Below, piece after piece: positions 1-8,751 of a stretch of DNA of 64,000 bases. Each line of letters opens with the position of its first letter. Position 1 is the first letter of the stretch. The stretch lies in assembly GCF_900113695.1 (NCBI RefSeq), contig NZ_FOQH01000001.1:124001-188000 (forward strand), written 5' to 3'. The notes under the pieces were generated by a model that was not told the DNA's origin, ran no database searches, and saw nothing but the letters and a program-made list of their open reading frames with translations. A program made the translations under genes and the position numbers. The stretch is from Albimonas pacifica. Lineage in GTDB: Bacteria; Pseudomonadota; Alphaproteobacteria; Rhodobacterales; Rhodobacteraceae.

Positions 1-1335
1 GTCGACGCCTCCGGGAAACTGGTGCTGCCCGGCGGCATCGAGGCCCACTGCCACATCGCCCAGGAGAGCGCCGCGGGGATCATGACCGCGGACGACTACT
101 ACACCGGCTCGGTCTCGGCGGCCTTCGGGGGGAACAGCTCCTTCGTCCCCTTCGCCGCCCAGCACCGGGGCATGGGCGTGACGCAGACGCTGGACCTCTA
201 CGACGGCCGCGCGGCGCCCAATTCGGTGATCGACTACGGCTACCACCTGATCGTCGCCGACCCGACCGAAACGGTCCTGAAGGACGAGCTCCCCGCCGCC
301 TTCGCCCGCGGCGTCACCTCCTTCAAGGTCTTCATCACCTACCCGCTGATGAAGATCGAGGACCGCCAGTTCCTCGACATCCTCGCCGTGGCCAAGGCCC
401 ACGGCGCCGTCACCATGGTCCATGCCGAGAACAACGGTATGATCGAGTGGATGGGCGAGCAGCTCATGAACGCGGGCCACACCGCGCCGCGCTACCACGC
501 CCCCTCCCACCCCGCGCTGGCCGAGGAAGAGGCGATCCACCGCGCCATCTGCCTCGCCAAGCTGGTCGACGCGCCCCTGGTGATCGTCCACGTCTCCACC
601 CCCGAGGGCGCAGAGATCGTCCGCCGCGCCCGCGCCGACGGCGCCAAGGTCTGGGCCGAGACCTGCCCGCAGTACCTTTTCCTCGACAAATCCGACCTCG
701 ACCGCCCCGGCATGGAGGGCGCGAAGTTCATGTGCTCCCCGCCCGTGCGCGACGCCCGCACCCGCGAGGCGCTGTGGAAGCACCTGCAGACGGGCACCTT
801 CACGCTCTGGTCCTCCGACCATGCGCCGTATCGGTTCGACGAAACCGGAAAACTCTCCAACGGCCCCGACGCCCCCTTCAAGAAGATCGCCAACGGCATG
901 CCCGGCATCGCCCTGCGCCTGCCGCTGCTGTTCTCGGAAGGCGTGAACGCCGGCCGCATCACGCTGCAGGACTTCGTGGCGCTGTCGGCGACCAACGCAG
1001 CCCGCCTCTACGGAATGCACCCGAAGAAGGGGACCATCTGCATCGGCGCCGACGCCGACATCGCGATCTGGGACCCGAAGCTGACCCGCACCGTCACCGC
1101 CGCCGACCAGCACGACGCCATGGACTACACCCCCTTCGAGGGGATGAGCCTCACCGGCTGGCCGGTCACGGTCCTGAGCCGCGGTCGTCGCATCGTCGAC
1201 GGCGGCGAGCTGAAGGCCGAGCGCGGCTCCGGCGCCTTCATCTCCCGCGGCCTGCCCGAGATCGCGGGCCGCCCCGGCTACAAGGCCCCCGAACTGGACC
1301 CCGCCCACAACTTCGGCGCGGAGATCGCCCCATGA
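1..1335 (+). CDS. D-hydantoinase / dihydropyrimidinase, 5'-truncated by window edge
   Basis: Cyclic-amide hydrolase that opens hydantoin or dihydropyrimidine rings; cytoplasmic, binuclear-metal amidohydrolase superfamily. The reading frame is open from base 1, so the N-terminal strand domain begins before the window. All expected metal positions are visible: HCH at nt 46-54 (the family usually has HxH), the lysine that becomes carboxylated in TSFKVFITY (around nt 325), His in VHAEN, His in IVHVST, and Asp in SSDHAPY (around nt 820). The 445 visible residues are close to the family's usual 460-490, so only a short piece is missing. Its TGA overlaps the ATG of the racemase (ATGA), so the two are probably translated together as a hydantoin-utilisation pair. 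Family assignment is firm; the exact substrate (hydantoin, dihydropyrimidine or allantoin-like) is not resolved. Confidence 0.88.
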   Translation, partial: VDASGKLVLPGGIEAHCHIAQESAAGIMTADDYYTGSVSAAFGGNSSFVPFAAQHRGMGVTQTLDLYDGRAAPNSVIDYGYHLIVADPTETVLKDELPAAFARGVTSFKVFITYPLMKIEDRQFLDILAVAKAHGAVTMVHAENNGMIEWMGEQLMNAGHTAPRYHAPSHPALAEEEAIHRAICLAKLVDAPLVIVHVSTPEGAEIVRRARADGAKVWAETCPQYLFLDKSDLDRPGMEGAKFMCSPPVRDARTREALWKHLQTGTFTLWSSDHAPYRFDETGKLSNGPDAPFKKIANGMPGIALRLPLLFSEGVNAGRITLQDFVALSATNAARLYGMHPKKGTICIGADADIAIWDPKLTRTVTAADQHDAMDYTPFEGMSLTGWPVTVLSRGRRIVDGGELKAERGSGAFISRGLPEIAGRPGYKAPELDPAHNFGAEIAP

Positions 1336-1997
1336 CCAGAGGCTCCCCCAAAGGCCCTATCGTCGTCGTGAACCCCAACTCCAACGAGGACGTGACGCAA
1401 GGCATGCGCGAGGCGCTGGCCGGCTTCGCCCTCCCCGGCGGCCCGGCCATCGAATGCGTGACCCTCACCGAGGGCCCCTTCGGCGTGGAGACGCAGGAGG
1501 ACAGCGACAGCGTGGTCATGCCGCTCGCCCGCATGGCGAAGGAGCGCACCGACGCCTCCGGCTTCGTCATCGCCTGCTACTCCGACCCGGGGCTGGAGGT
1601 CTGCCGCTCGGTCGCGTCCTGCCCGGTGTTCGGGATCCAGGAATCGGCCGTGCTGACGGCGATGTCGCGGGCGGACCTCTTCGGCTCGATCGCGCTGTCG
1701 CCGAAGTCGATCCTGCGCCACCGCCCCTACATGCGCCGCATGGGGGTGCTGGGGCGGCTCGCGAACATCCGCCCCCTGAACATGTCGGTCGCGCAAAGCC
1801 ACGCGCCCGAGTCCTTCCCCCGCATCGTCGAGGTCGGCGAGGCGCTGAAGGCCGACGGCGCGGGCGCGATCCTGCTCGGCTGCGCCGGCATGGCGGGCCA
1901 CCGCGTGGCGCTGGAGGCGGCGCTGGGCGTGCCGGTGATCGACCCGGTGCAGGCCGCGACCGGCATGGCGCTGGCGCAGGCGCTCGTCGCCGGGTGA
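1332..1997 (+). CDS. Asp/Glu/hydantoin racemase family protein
   Basis: A 221-residue cofactor-independent racemase of the Asp/Glu/hydantoin family. The two catalytic cysteines are visible: Cys82 in ACYSDPG and Cys184 in LLGCAGM. The N-terminus VVVNPNSNEDV is the typical first strand and substrate loop. The start is fixed by the 4-base overlap with the hydantoinase stop. In hydantoin pathways this enzyme interconverts the D- and L-5-substituted hydantoins so that a stereospecific hydantoinase can consume both. Context supports a hydantoin racemase rather than an aspartate racemase or maleate isomerase, but sequence alone does not exclude those. No carbamoylase is adjacent on this side; it could lie upstream of the window. 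Confidence 0.85.
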   Translation: MTRGSPKGPIVVVNPNSNEDVTQGMREALAGFALPGGPAIECVTLTEGPFGVETQEDSDSVVMPLARMAKERTDASGFVIACYSDPGLEVCRSVASCPVFGIQESAVLTAMSRADLFGSIALSPKSILRHRPYMRRMGVLGRLANIRPLNMSVAQSHAPESFPRIVEVGEALKADGAGAILLGCAGMAGHRVALEAALGVPVIDPVQAATGMALAQALVAG

Positions 1998-2015
1998 TCC
2001 GCCCGCGGCGCAGGG

Positions 2016-2036
2016 GCCCCGGGCCTGACCCGGGGC
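2016..2036. repeat. Dispersed intergenic palindrome, copy 1
   Basis: Palindrome with arms GCCCCGGG / CCCGGGGC around a short CTGA centre, filling the 46-bp space between two convergent genes. The same core recurs at 11948, 12055, 29081, 29124, 30624, 30705, 40264, 53872, 55569 and 63275. Its placement between converging stops suggests it could act as a bidirectional transcription barrier, although there is no U-tract. Confidence 0.8.
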
Positions 2037-2043
2037 CTCCGCC

Positions 2044-3264
2044 TCAGCGCGCGCCCCGCGTCGCCCAGACCAGCGCCGGGACCGCCGCCAGCGCCAGCGC
2101 CGCGGCGATCCAGAAGAAGGCCGCGTAGCCCAGCGCGCCCGCCAGCAGCCCGGCCGCGAGCCCGGTGGTCATCGAGACCGCGGCGTCCGCGCTCTGGAAC
2201 AGGGTGAAGTCCACCCCCGCCTGCGCCGGGTCCGACCAGCGCATGAACTGGGCGTAGAGCGCCACGAACCCCGTCGCCATCACCAGCGACCCGCCCGCCA
2301 GCGCCAGCGCGATCAGCGCCGGGGCGGGGAGCGCGCCGGTCGCCGCGTGCAACCCGATCAGCCCCAGCACGCCCGCCTGCACCCCCGCGGCGCCGATCAG
2401 CACCGCCCGGATCCCCAGCCGGCGCACCAGCCATCCGCCGAGCCCGGCGCCCACCACGCCCAGCCCCAGCGAGCCCGCCCCGTTCAGCAGCCCCACCTGC
2501 GCGAGGCTCCAGCCCTGGTCGACGAAGAACGGCCCCAGCAGCCCCATCGCGGTCTTCTGCGCGGTCACGTGGATCGCCGCCAGCACCAGCCCCCGCCGGA
2601 TCTCCGCCCGCGCCAGCGCCGCGCGCAGCGAGGGTCGGGGGCCGGGCGCCCCGACGGGCTCTCCGCGCCGCACGCGCAGCAGGAACGGAACCGCCAGCAG
2701 CGCCACGGCGAGGATCGCCAGCCCCACCGCCGGCCCCCAGCCGACCCAGCCCACGGCCGCGAGGAACGCCCCCGCCCCCAGCGCATGTCCCAGGTAGCCG
2801 CCCCCCACCTGGGCGGCGTTCCCCCAGCCGAGCTCCCGGTCCCGCAGGTTCTGCACCGCGTAGCCGTCCACCGCGATGTCGACGGTCGAGGTCGCGCAGG
2901 CCACCGCCATCAGCGCCGCCAGCGTGACCAGCAGCGGCGTCGGCCCGACGATCCCCGCCACGCCGAGCCCGCAGACCGCCGCCGCCCCGCCGATCAGCAC
3001 CACCGCGCCCGAGCGCGCCGGCCGCCCCTGCGGCAGCCGGAAGCGCTCCACCGCCGGCGCCCAGAGGAACTTCAGCGCCCAGGGCAGCGCCAGCAGCGAC
3101 AGCAGCCCCACATGCTCCAGCGGCAGGCCCTGCGCGCGCAGCACGGCGGGCAGGCCGCTCCAGGTCAGCCCGCCGATCACGCTCTGGCCCACGTAGAGCC
3201 CGCCGATGGCGAGCGTCACGCCCCAGGGGGAGACCGCGCCTCCCCCCGCGTTCCGCGCGCCCAT
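2044..3264 (-). CDS. RhtX/FptX-type MFS siderophore importer
   Basis: A 406-residue, roughly 12-helix inner-membrane protein. The N-terminal stretch around [17 protein letters not shown] and the loop preceding it are typical of the RhtX/FptX branch of the major facilitator superfamily. That branch moves an intact ferric siderophore across the inner membrane with a single permease instead of an ABC importer (known for rhizobactin and pyochelin). The start ATG (3264) overlaps the receptor's TGA, so translation is coupled to the receptor. Together with the receptor and the siderophore-interacting protein it makes an uptake operon with no biosynthetic genes, so the siderophore may be scavenged from other organisms. 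An open frame continues upstream of this ATG but lies inside the receptor gene and is not real. Confidence 0.85.
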   Translation of the reverse strand: MGARNAGGGAVSPWGVTLAIGGLYVGQSVIGGLTWSGLPAVLRAQGLPLEHVGLLSLLALPWALKFLWAPAVERFRLPQGRPARSGAVVLIGGAAAVCGLGVAGIVGPTPLLVTLAALMAVACATSTVDIAVDGYAVQNLRDRELGWGNAAQVGGGYLGHALGAGAFLAAVGWVGWGPAVGLAILAVALLAVPFLLRVRRGEPVGAPGPRPSLRAALARAEIRRGLVLAAIHVTAQKTAMGLLGPFFVDQGWSLAQVGLLNGAGSLGLGVVGAGLGGWLVRRLGIRAVLIGAAGVQAGVLGLIGLHAATGALPAPALIALALAGGSLVMATGFVALYAQFMRWSDPAQAGVDFTLFQSADAAVSMTTGLAAGLLAGALGYAAFFWIAAALALAAVPALVWATRGAR

Positions 3265-5378
3265 CAGAAGCGGTAGCGCAGGGCGAGGGTCGCGTTCAGG
3301 CCCTCGTCCCAGTAGCAGTAGCCGGCCGAGCAGGTCTGATCGGTCGTATCGAACAGGTTGCGCACGTTGAGCTGCGCCTGCGCGTTCTCGATCCCCAGCC
3401 GGCCGAGGTCGTAGCTGACCGCCAGGTCGACGAAGACCCGGTCCTCGTTGAGGAAGCTGTTGGCGTCGTCGCCCCAGCTGTCGCCGATGTAGCGCAGCCC
3501 CGCCCCGAAGCCGAAGCCCTTCAGCGCCCCGGACGGCGGCGCGTAGTGCACCCACAGCGAGGCGATGTCGTTGGGCGTCGCCGACAGCTCGTTACCCGCG
3601 GTCCCGGCCGCGCCCTCCTCGATGGTCATGCGCAGGTGGGTCCAGCTGGCGATGATCCCCAGCCCGTTGTCGAAGCTCGTCGCCGCCTCGAACTCGACGC
3701 CCTGCGAGCGCAGGTCGAGCTGCACCTGCCGGTTCACGCCGGTCGAGGTGTCGTAGACCACGCCGTCCTCCTGCTCGATGTCGAAGAGCGCGGCCGACAG
3801 CAGGCTGTTGGTCCCGGGGATCGCGTACTTGATCCCCACCTCCTTCTGCAGCGCCGTCGTGGGCTTCGCGGGGGCGCCCACCGCCGCCGAGGCGGGCTCG
3901 TAGACCAGCCCGATGTTGGGCGAGAAGGACGTCGCGAGGTTGGCGTAGGGCGCAAGCCCGTTCCCCAGGTCGTAGCTGACCCCGATGCGGCCCGAGAACG
4001 CCTCGTCCGTGGTGTCCGTCCCCACCCGCGCGGCGTCGCGGGAGGTGGTCTCGACATGGTCCCAGCGCCCCGACAGGAACACCGTCAGGTCGCGCCACAC
4101 CGCCTGGTCATGCACATAGAGCCCGATCTGGTTCTGGTTCTGCCCGCCCGAATAGGGAACCGCCGAGCTCCGGATCGAGGCCAGCGAGGCGTAGTCGACC
4201 AGCGAATTCGCGTCGTACTCCGCCCAAGTGTAGTCGATCCCCGCCAGCAGCGTGTGATCCACCGGGCCGGTCGCGATCTCGACCTGCGCCTGGTTGTCGA
4301 TCGTGAACTGGGCCATGGTCTCGGTGTAGTGGCCCCAGTAGCGCGCCAGCGTCGGCGCGCCGGTGGAATAGAGGCCCGAGTACTGCAGGTCCGCGTCCAC
4401 GTCGGCATAGCGGGCCTTCTGGCGCAGCGTGACCTGATCGGTCAGCTCATGCTCCAGCTCCCAGCCGATCCGCCACTGGGTCTGGTCGAAGTCGTTCCAG
4501 GCCGGGTCCGCCGAGGGGATCCGCGAGGCGACGCCGTAGCTGGAGTTCCAATACCCCGCCGTGCCGCCGGCGGTCGCCTCGCCGTACTCGCCCAGCAGGG
4601 TCAGGGTGGTGTCGGGCGTGATCTCCCAGCGCAGGGCGGGGGCGATCAGCAGACGGTCGTCGGGAAAGCCGACGAGCTCGGTCTCGGCGCTGCGCGCGAG
4701 GCCGGTGAGGCGGTAGCTCAGCGTCTCCGACCCCGGGACCGGGCCGGTCACGTCGAAGGCGCCCTGGTATCGGTCGTTGGTGCCGGCCAGCACCTCGACC
4801 TCGCGGAACGGCTCGTCCTTGGGCCGCTTGGAGACCATGTTGACGATCCCGCCCGGCCCCGAGACGCCGTAGAGCGACGAGGACGGCCCCTTCAGCACCG
4901 CGATCCCCTCCAGCGTCCAGGGATCGTTGCGGAACCAGGCGGACGGCCCGTTGTAGAGGCGCAGCCCGTCGCGGAACATGCCGGTGTAGTAGGCGGGGAA
5001 GCCGCGGATGTAATAGGCGTCGTAGCGGCTGTCGTAGCCGAAGGCGTTGATGTTGGCGCCCGTGGTGTAGGCCAGCGCGTCGAGCACCGTGCGGGGCTTC
5101 TGGTCCTCCATCTGGTCCTGGGTGACCACCGAGACCGCCTGCGGGATCAGCCGGATCGGCGTGTCGACCTTGGTCGCCTGGCGCCCCTCCTGCGCCACGT
5201 AGCCGTCCTGGCGGAGGGTGGAGTCGGATTCCGACTCGACCAGGATCGGGCTCAGCGTCACCGGCTCGGCGTCCTGAGCGAGCGCAGGGGAGGCGGCGGC
5301 GGCGGCGAGCGTGGCGATCAGCGCCAGCGGCGCCGCGCCGTCGCGAAGGACGCTCCTGTGGGGGCGGTCTGCGGTCAT
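3264..5378 (-). CDS. TonB-dependent ferric-siderophore receptor
   Basis: A 704-residue outer-membrane receptor. Residues 1-34 form a Sec signal ending ASPALA-Q. Residues about 40-50 ([10 protein letters not shown]) could be the TonB box. The plug domain spans roughly 65-215, with the conserved [17 protein letters not shown] and [11 protein letters not shown] segments. A 22-strand barrel follows, ending in aromatic Phe ([10 protein letters not shown]). Segment order and length match the hydroxamate/catecholate receptor group that includes FoxA, FhuA and FpvA, without an N-terminal signalling extension. A Cys pair near the C-terminus ([13 protein letters not shown]) is common in this group. It lies between the siderophore-interacting protein and the MFS importer. 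The ligand cannot be named. Confidence 0.92.
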   Translation of the reverse strand: MTADRPHRSVLRDGAAPLALIATLAAAAASPALAQDAEPVTLSPILVESESDSTLRQDGYVAQEGRQATKVDTPIRLIPQAVSVVTQDQMEDQKPRTVLDALAYTTGANINAFGYDSRYDAYYIRGFPAYYTGMFRDGLRLYNGPSAWFRNDPWTLEGIAVLKGPSSSLYGVSGPGGIVNMVSKRPKDEPFREVEVLAGTNDRYQGAFDVTGPVPGSETLSYRLTGLARSAETELVGFPDDRLLIAPALRWEITPDTTLTLLGEYGEATAGGTAGYWNSSYGVASRIPSADPAWNDFDQTQWRIGWELEHELTDQVTLRQKARYADVDADLQYSGLYSTGAPTLARYWGHYTETMAQFTIDNQAQVEIATGPVDHTLLAGIDYTWAEYDANSLVDYASLASIRSSAVPYSGGQNQNQIGLYVHDQAVWRDLTVFLSGRWDHVETTSRDAARVGTDTTDEAFSGRIGVSYDLGNGLAPYANLATSFSPNIGLVYEPASAAVGAPAKPTTALQKEVGIKYAIPGTNSLLSAALFDIEQEDGVVYDTSTGVNRQVQLDLRSQGVEFEAATSFDNGLGIIASWTHLRMTIEEGAAGTAGNELSATPNDIASLWVHYAPPSGALKGFGFGAGLRYIGDSWGDDANSFLNEDRVFVDLAVSYDLGRLGIENAQAQLNVRNLFDTTDQTCSAGYCYWDEGLNATLALRYRF

Positions 5379-5425
5379 GGTCGGGTCCCTCTGCTTGCGC
5401 CGGCCCCCCGCGCGGAACGCCCGGG

Positions 5426-5448
5426 AGACCGACGGTTTTCGTCGGTCT
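5426..5448. other. Intra-operon hairpin between reductase and receptor genes
   Basis: Perfect 8-bp stem AGACCGAC / GTCGGTCT with a 7-nt loop, lying 48 bp upstream of the receptor start on the minus strand. On the plus strand a short T-run follows; on the transcribed minus strand it is not followed by U. An mRNA-processing or attenuating hairpin is more likely than a full terminator. Confidence 0.45.
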
Positions 5449-5526
5449 TTCGCGCGCGGCGGCGCGCTCGCGGGTCGGGCTGGGTCCCGGGCCGCCGTCG
5501 GCGGCCGCCGGGCCTTGCGGGATGGG

Positions 5527-6561
5527 TCAGGCGCGCCAGTAGGCGACGCAGTCGCGCCGCCCCCGCGCGACGCCGAGCGCGTCGAGCCGGCCGCGCACGC
5601 GGCGCACCCCCGCCGCCTCGGCGGCGAACCACCAGCGGGCGGAGGGCGAGAGCGGCCGCGCCTCGGCGGCCTCGAGGAAGGCGTCCGCCAGCGCCTCGGC
5701 GCCGGCGTCGGGGGGCAGGATCTTCAGCGCGATCCCCGCGGGCGGCGCGAGATAGGCGGCCGCCTCGGCCGGCGCCGCGACCACCGCTAGCCCCTCCCGC
5801 CCGGCCGAGGCCGCGAGGATCCGCGCCAGCGCGGGCAGGGCGCAGAGGTCGGCCCCCGCCATCAGCGGCCCGTCGAGCGGCGGCGCCCCCGAGGGCCCGA
5901 GCACCCCCAGCCGCCAGCCCGGCCGCGCCCGCGCCGCCCAGCCGGCGAGCAGGTCGTCGCCGTGGACCACCGCGTCGACCTCGATCTCGCCGCTCGCGGC
6001 ATCGGCCCGGCGCACGGTGTAGACGCGCGCGGCCAGCGTCGCCTCGCCCGCGGGCCAGGCGAGCCCGCCGTTGGGCTTCTGGCGCGGCCACTGCGCCGCG
6101 GACCCGTCGCAGGGCGGGACCAGCAGGCGCACATGCATCGGCGCGCCGGCATAGCGCGCCGCGTCCGCGCAGGCGAAGACCAGGCGGTCGAGCCCGGGCA
6201 TGACGGCGTGCCGGCGCAGATAGGTCCATTCGCGGAAGTCGGCGGCGGGCGCGCCGGGGCGGGCGCCGTCGGACCAGCGCAGCCGCTCGGCCGCCTCGGC
6301 CGAAAGGTCGGCGAGCATGAACTCGGCCATCTCCTTCAGCCCGCGCAGGATCGCCTCGTCCCCGGCCTCGGCGGCCAGCGACAGGCCCCCGGGGGCGGGG
6401 AGGATGTCGACCGCCCAGCCCTCGCCCCGCATCGCGAGGCCGCCTGCGTCGGAGGGGCGGACATTGAGGCCCCAGCCCTCGGCCATGGCGGCGAGGCGCT
6501 GGAGCGCGTCCTGCGGATCGGAAAGATCCGCCAGCGCGCCGGCGGTCAGGGGGGCGGACAT
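5527..6561 (-). CDS. Siderophore-interacting protein (FAD/NAD(P)H ferric-siderophore reductase)
   Basis: A 344-residue SIP/ViuB-family flavoprotein that releases iron from imported ferric siderophore in the cytoplasm. Residues 1-100 form a small domain resembling the DUF2218 domain often fused to these proteins. The FAD-binding domain follows with R179-V-Y-T and the EVDAVVHG strand. The NAD(P)H domain ends in the typical C-terminal DCVAYWR. The start at 6561 is chosen because the upstream 43 codons are low-complexity Arg/Ser/Pro and the family begins near here. It is the first gene of the iron operon (reductase, receptor, importer). An 18-bp perfect palindrome lies 40 bp upstream and could be the operator. 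Confidence 0.85.
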   Translation of the reverse strand: MSAPLTAGALADLSDPQDALQRLAAMAEGWGLNVRPSDAGGLAMRGEGWAVDILPAPGGLSLAAEAGDEAILRGLKEMAEFMLADLSAEAAERLRWSDGARPGAPAADFREWTYLRRHAVMPGLDRLVFACADAARYAGAPMHVRLLVPPCDGSAAQWPRQKPNGGLAWPAGEATLAARVYTVRRADAASGEIEVDAVVHGDDLLAGWAARARPGWRLGVLGPSGAPPLDGPLMAGADLCALPALARILAASAGREGLAVVAAPAEAAAYLAPPAGIALKILPPDAGAEALADAFLEAAEARPLSPSARWWFAAEAAGVRRVRGRLDALGVARGRRDCVAYWRA

Positions 6562-6600
6562 GGACCCTCGCGGGTTCGGGGAAGATCGGGGCGGCGACGA

Positions 6601-6618
6601 CGCGCGAGATCTCGCGCG
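6601..6618. promoter_or_regulatory. Perfect 18-bp palindrome upstream of the siderophore operon
   Basis: CGCGCGAGATCTCGCGCG reads the same on both strands and sits 40-57 bp upstream of the first codon of the siderophore-interacting protein, where an operator would be expected. It does not resemble a Fur, Irr or RirA box. The remaining 6562-6780 stretch has no gene I can support. Confidence 0.4.
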
Positions 6619-6780
6619 GGACCGTCGAACTGGCGACGGGCTGGCAGCGGCCCCTCCCGCCCCGTTAGCCCCGCGCCCCGGACGCGTCAAGCGCTCCGCC
6701 CGCCCGACGCGACGGCGCCTCGTCGGGCGGCCGCCCGGCGTTCGGGCGGGGGCGCGGGCGCCCCGGCCCCCCCGCCGCGG

Positions 6781-7215
6781 TCAGGCGGTGACGAGGCCGC
6801 TCGTCCACTCCACGATCTTCGCCGCCGGCTGGACGCCGGCCTGGCGCTTGGCCTCGCGGCCGCGGTGAAAGGCGATCAGCAGCGGGATGCCGCGGATGCC
6901 GTAGCGGGCGCCGGCCTGGGGCGCGGCCTCGGTGTCGAGCTTGGCGAAGCGGGCGCGGCCCTGCATCTGCTTCGCGGCCTTCGCGAACTCCGGCGCCATC
7001 ATCCGGCAGGGGCCGCACCAGGCGGCCCAGAAGTCGACCACCAGCGGCAACTCGTCGGTGCGCGCCGCCTTCTCCAGCACGTCGAAGGAGACGTCCACCG
7101 GCGCGCCTGTCGCCAGGCCCGCGCCGCAGACGCCGCATTTGGGTCCCGCGCCCAGCTTCTCCGCAGGCACGCGGTTGGCCTGCCCGCAGGCCAGGCAGGT
7201 GAGCTTGATCGCCAT
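6781..7215 (-). CDS. trxC: Thioredoxin 2 (zinc-ribbon thioredoxin)
   Basis: A 144-residue cytoplasmic disulfide reductase. The N-terminal zinc ribbon has two CxxC pairs (Cys7/Cys10 and Cys27/Cys30), which separates TrxC from TrxA. The thioredoxin fold carries the active site WCGPC at 66-70 and the cis-proline loop GIRGIPLL. The start at 7215 is preceded by GAGGAG about 6 bases upstream; a more distant ATG seven codons earlier lacks such a site. It is probably transcribed alone. The family is usually linked to oxidative-stress defence; nothing here shows its regulation. Confidence 0.92.
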   Translation of the reverse strand: MAIKLTCLACGQANRVPAEKLGAGPKCGVCGAGLATGAPVDVSFDVLEKAARTDELPLVVDFWAAWCGPCRMMAPEFAKAAKQMQGRARFAKLDTEAAPQAGARYGIRGIPLLIAFHRGREAKRQAGVQPAAKIVEWTSGLVTA

Positions 7216-7312
7216 CGCCGATCTCCTCGCATTCAAATCCGGCGATGCATGTGGGGGCGAGGGCCCCGCCGCGGAAGCCTCCGCGACGAGATCGCCGCGC
7301 GCGGGGGGCGGA

Positions 7313-7642
7313 TCAGGCCGGCAGCTCGGCCGGCTCGCCGTCCACCCGCACTTCGCCCGCCACGTTGTCCACCACCACGTGGCAGTCGTAGATGGTCAGC
7401 GTGGGGCGGGTTCCGAAGCGGCTCTCCATCCAGGCGGGCCATTCGTCGTTGAACCAGGCCTGCGCGTTCTCGGCCGTGTCGAACATGTAGACGCCGCCGC
7501 CCCCCGCCTCGCCGTTGAGGTAGTGCTTGGAGATCAGCCCCTTCACCTCCCGGTAGATCGGGGCCGAGGCGAGCCCGCCCTTGATGGCGGCCTCCGCCGG
7601 CGGCTTGGGGCTGCGCGGGATCTGCACGAGCGCGATGATCAT
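7313..7642 (-). CDS. YdhR-like dimeric alpha/beta-barrel protein
   Basis: A 109-residue protein that starts MIIALVQIP and contains IKGGLASAPIYREVKGLISKHY and a GGVYMF strand, the pattern of the YdhR family. Members are small ferredoxin-fold dimers related to ABM-type monooxygenases, and most have no proven reaction. Start 7642 has GGGAGGA upstream. It is divergent from the cyclase gene at 7803 across a palindromic intergenic segment and may be co-regulated with it. Calling it a monooxygenase would be inference from fold. Confidence 0.7.
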   Translation of the reverse strand: MIIALVQIPRSPKPPAEAAIKGGLASAPIYREVKGLISKHYLNGEAGGGGVYMFDTAENAQAWFNDEWPAWMESRFGTRPTLTIYDCHVVVDNVAGEVRVDGEPAELPA

Positions 7643-7691
7643 GGTCGGTATCCTCCCGGGTTGGGACGCGCGGTCTTTCGCCGGCGCGCCT

Positions 7692-7736
7692 CCGGTCACG
7701 ATTGATGCGGGGCCGCGGCCCATGCATGGTGACCGG
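7692..7736. promoter_or_regulatory. Large imperfect palindrome in a divergent promoter region
   Basis: Outer arms CCGGTCAC (7692-7699) and GTGACCGG (7729-7736) match perfectly, and the interior is itself near-symmetric around GGGCCGCGGCCC. It lies between the YdhR-like gene and the divergent cyclase gene, a natural place for a shared operator. Confidence 0.45.
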
Positions 7737-7802
7737 CCGGAAGGTTGGCTCAAGACGCCAGAGGCTGCAACGCCCGCGAGCCGCCGAAGGGGAGGAGACG
7801 AC

Positions 7803-8705
7803 GTGACCGCCTGCATGCACGACCATGCGCAGTGGCCCGGGGGCGAGACCCTGGGCGCCTGCCGCCTGCTGACGCCCCGGACCACGCTCGCCGCCCTGTC
7901 GCTGGCGCGCGAGGGGCGGGTGATCGACCTCGGCCAGTCGGTGCAGGCCGACGCGCCGCGCATCCCGCCCAACCAGACGCCCTATGTGATGAGCCTCTCG
8001 GCCCGCTCCGCCGCGACGCTGAAGGTGCGCCGGGCGATGGGGGTCGAGAACGAGGTCGGCTCGAACCTCGAGCGCGTGGGCATGACCATGCACGTCGGCA
8101 CCCACATCGACGCGCTGGGCCATTTCACCATCGGCGACCGCATGTTCGGGAACCGCAGCGCCGAAGAGGTGGTCGGGGACCAGGGCCTCGCCGAGCTGGG
8201 CGCCGAGCAGATCCCGCCCATCGTCACCCGCGCCCTGGTCATGGACCTCTCGGGCCTCGACGGGGGCGAGCATCTCGAGGCCGGCCGCCCCGTCGGCGTC
8301 GCCGATCTCGAGGCGTGGTGCGCGCGCACGGGCCTTGAACCCCGTGAGGCCGACGCGGTGCTGCTGCGCACCGGCTGGGGCCGCTTCTACATGACCGACA
8401 ACCCCCGCTACGTGGCCGGAGAGCCGGGGCTCGACCTCCCCGCCGCCCGCTGGCTGACCGAGCGGGGCGTGGTCGCCATCGGGGCCGACACCATGGCCGT
8501 CGAGGTGCTGCCGGGGACCGATCATCCCCGCATCCTGATGCCCGTCCACCAGCACTGCCTGGTCGAGGCCGGGGTGCACCTGATCGAGAACCTGGCCCTC
8601 GACGCCCTGGCCGAGACCGGCGCGGCCGAGGTCTGCTTTATCGCCGCCGCCCCGAAGTTCACCGGCGCCACCGGCGCCCCCCTGCGCCCGCTGGCGCTGA
8701 TCTGA
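7803..8705 (+). CDS. Cyclase-family metal-dependent hydrolase (kynurenine formamidase-like)
   Basis: A 300-residue member of the cyclase family (PF04199), which includes bacterial kynurenine formamidase, isatin hydrolase and polyketide cyclase-like proteins. The metal-binding signature HxGTHxDxxxH is complete: His97, His101, Asp103 and His107 in HVGTHIDALGH. Later conserved pieces include VLLRTGW and IGADTMAVE. The start is a GTG at 7803 with GGAGGAG 6 bases upstream; an ATG four codons later is possible. The family hydrolyses N-formyl or cyclic amide bonds, so it fits the local theme of amide and ring opening. The GMC oxidoreductase follows after 46 bp. No kynurenine genes are nearby, so that specific name is not used. 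Confidence 0.82.
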   Translation: MTACMHDHAQWPGGETLGACRLLTPRTTLAALSLAREGRVIDLGQSVQADAPRIPPNQTPYVMSLSARSAATLKVRRAMGVENEVGSNLERVGMTMHVGTHIDALGHFTIGDRMFGNRSAEEVVGDQGLAELGAEQIPPIVTRALVMDLSGLDGGEHLEAGRPVGVADLEAWCARTGLEPREADAVLLRTGWGRFYMTDNPRYVAGEPGLDLPAARWLTERGVVAIGADTMAVEVLPGTDHPRILMPVHQHCLVEAGVHLIENLALDALAETGAAEVCFIAAAPKFTGATGAPLRPLALI

Positions 8706-8751
8706 CCGCCGCAAGGGAGGACCGGATGCGAGCCCACGCAAGGCGCACCCC

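Noticed and set aside
2044-3555. Longer start for the MFS importer at 3555
   Set aside because: The extra codons lie inside the receptor gene and have no transporter-like sequence; ATGA overlap at 3264 sets the start.
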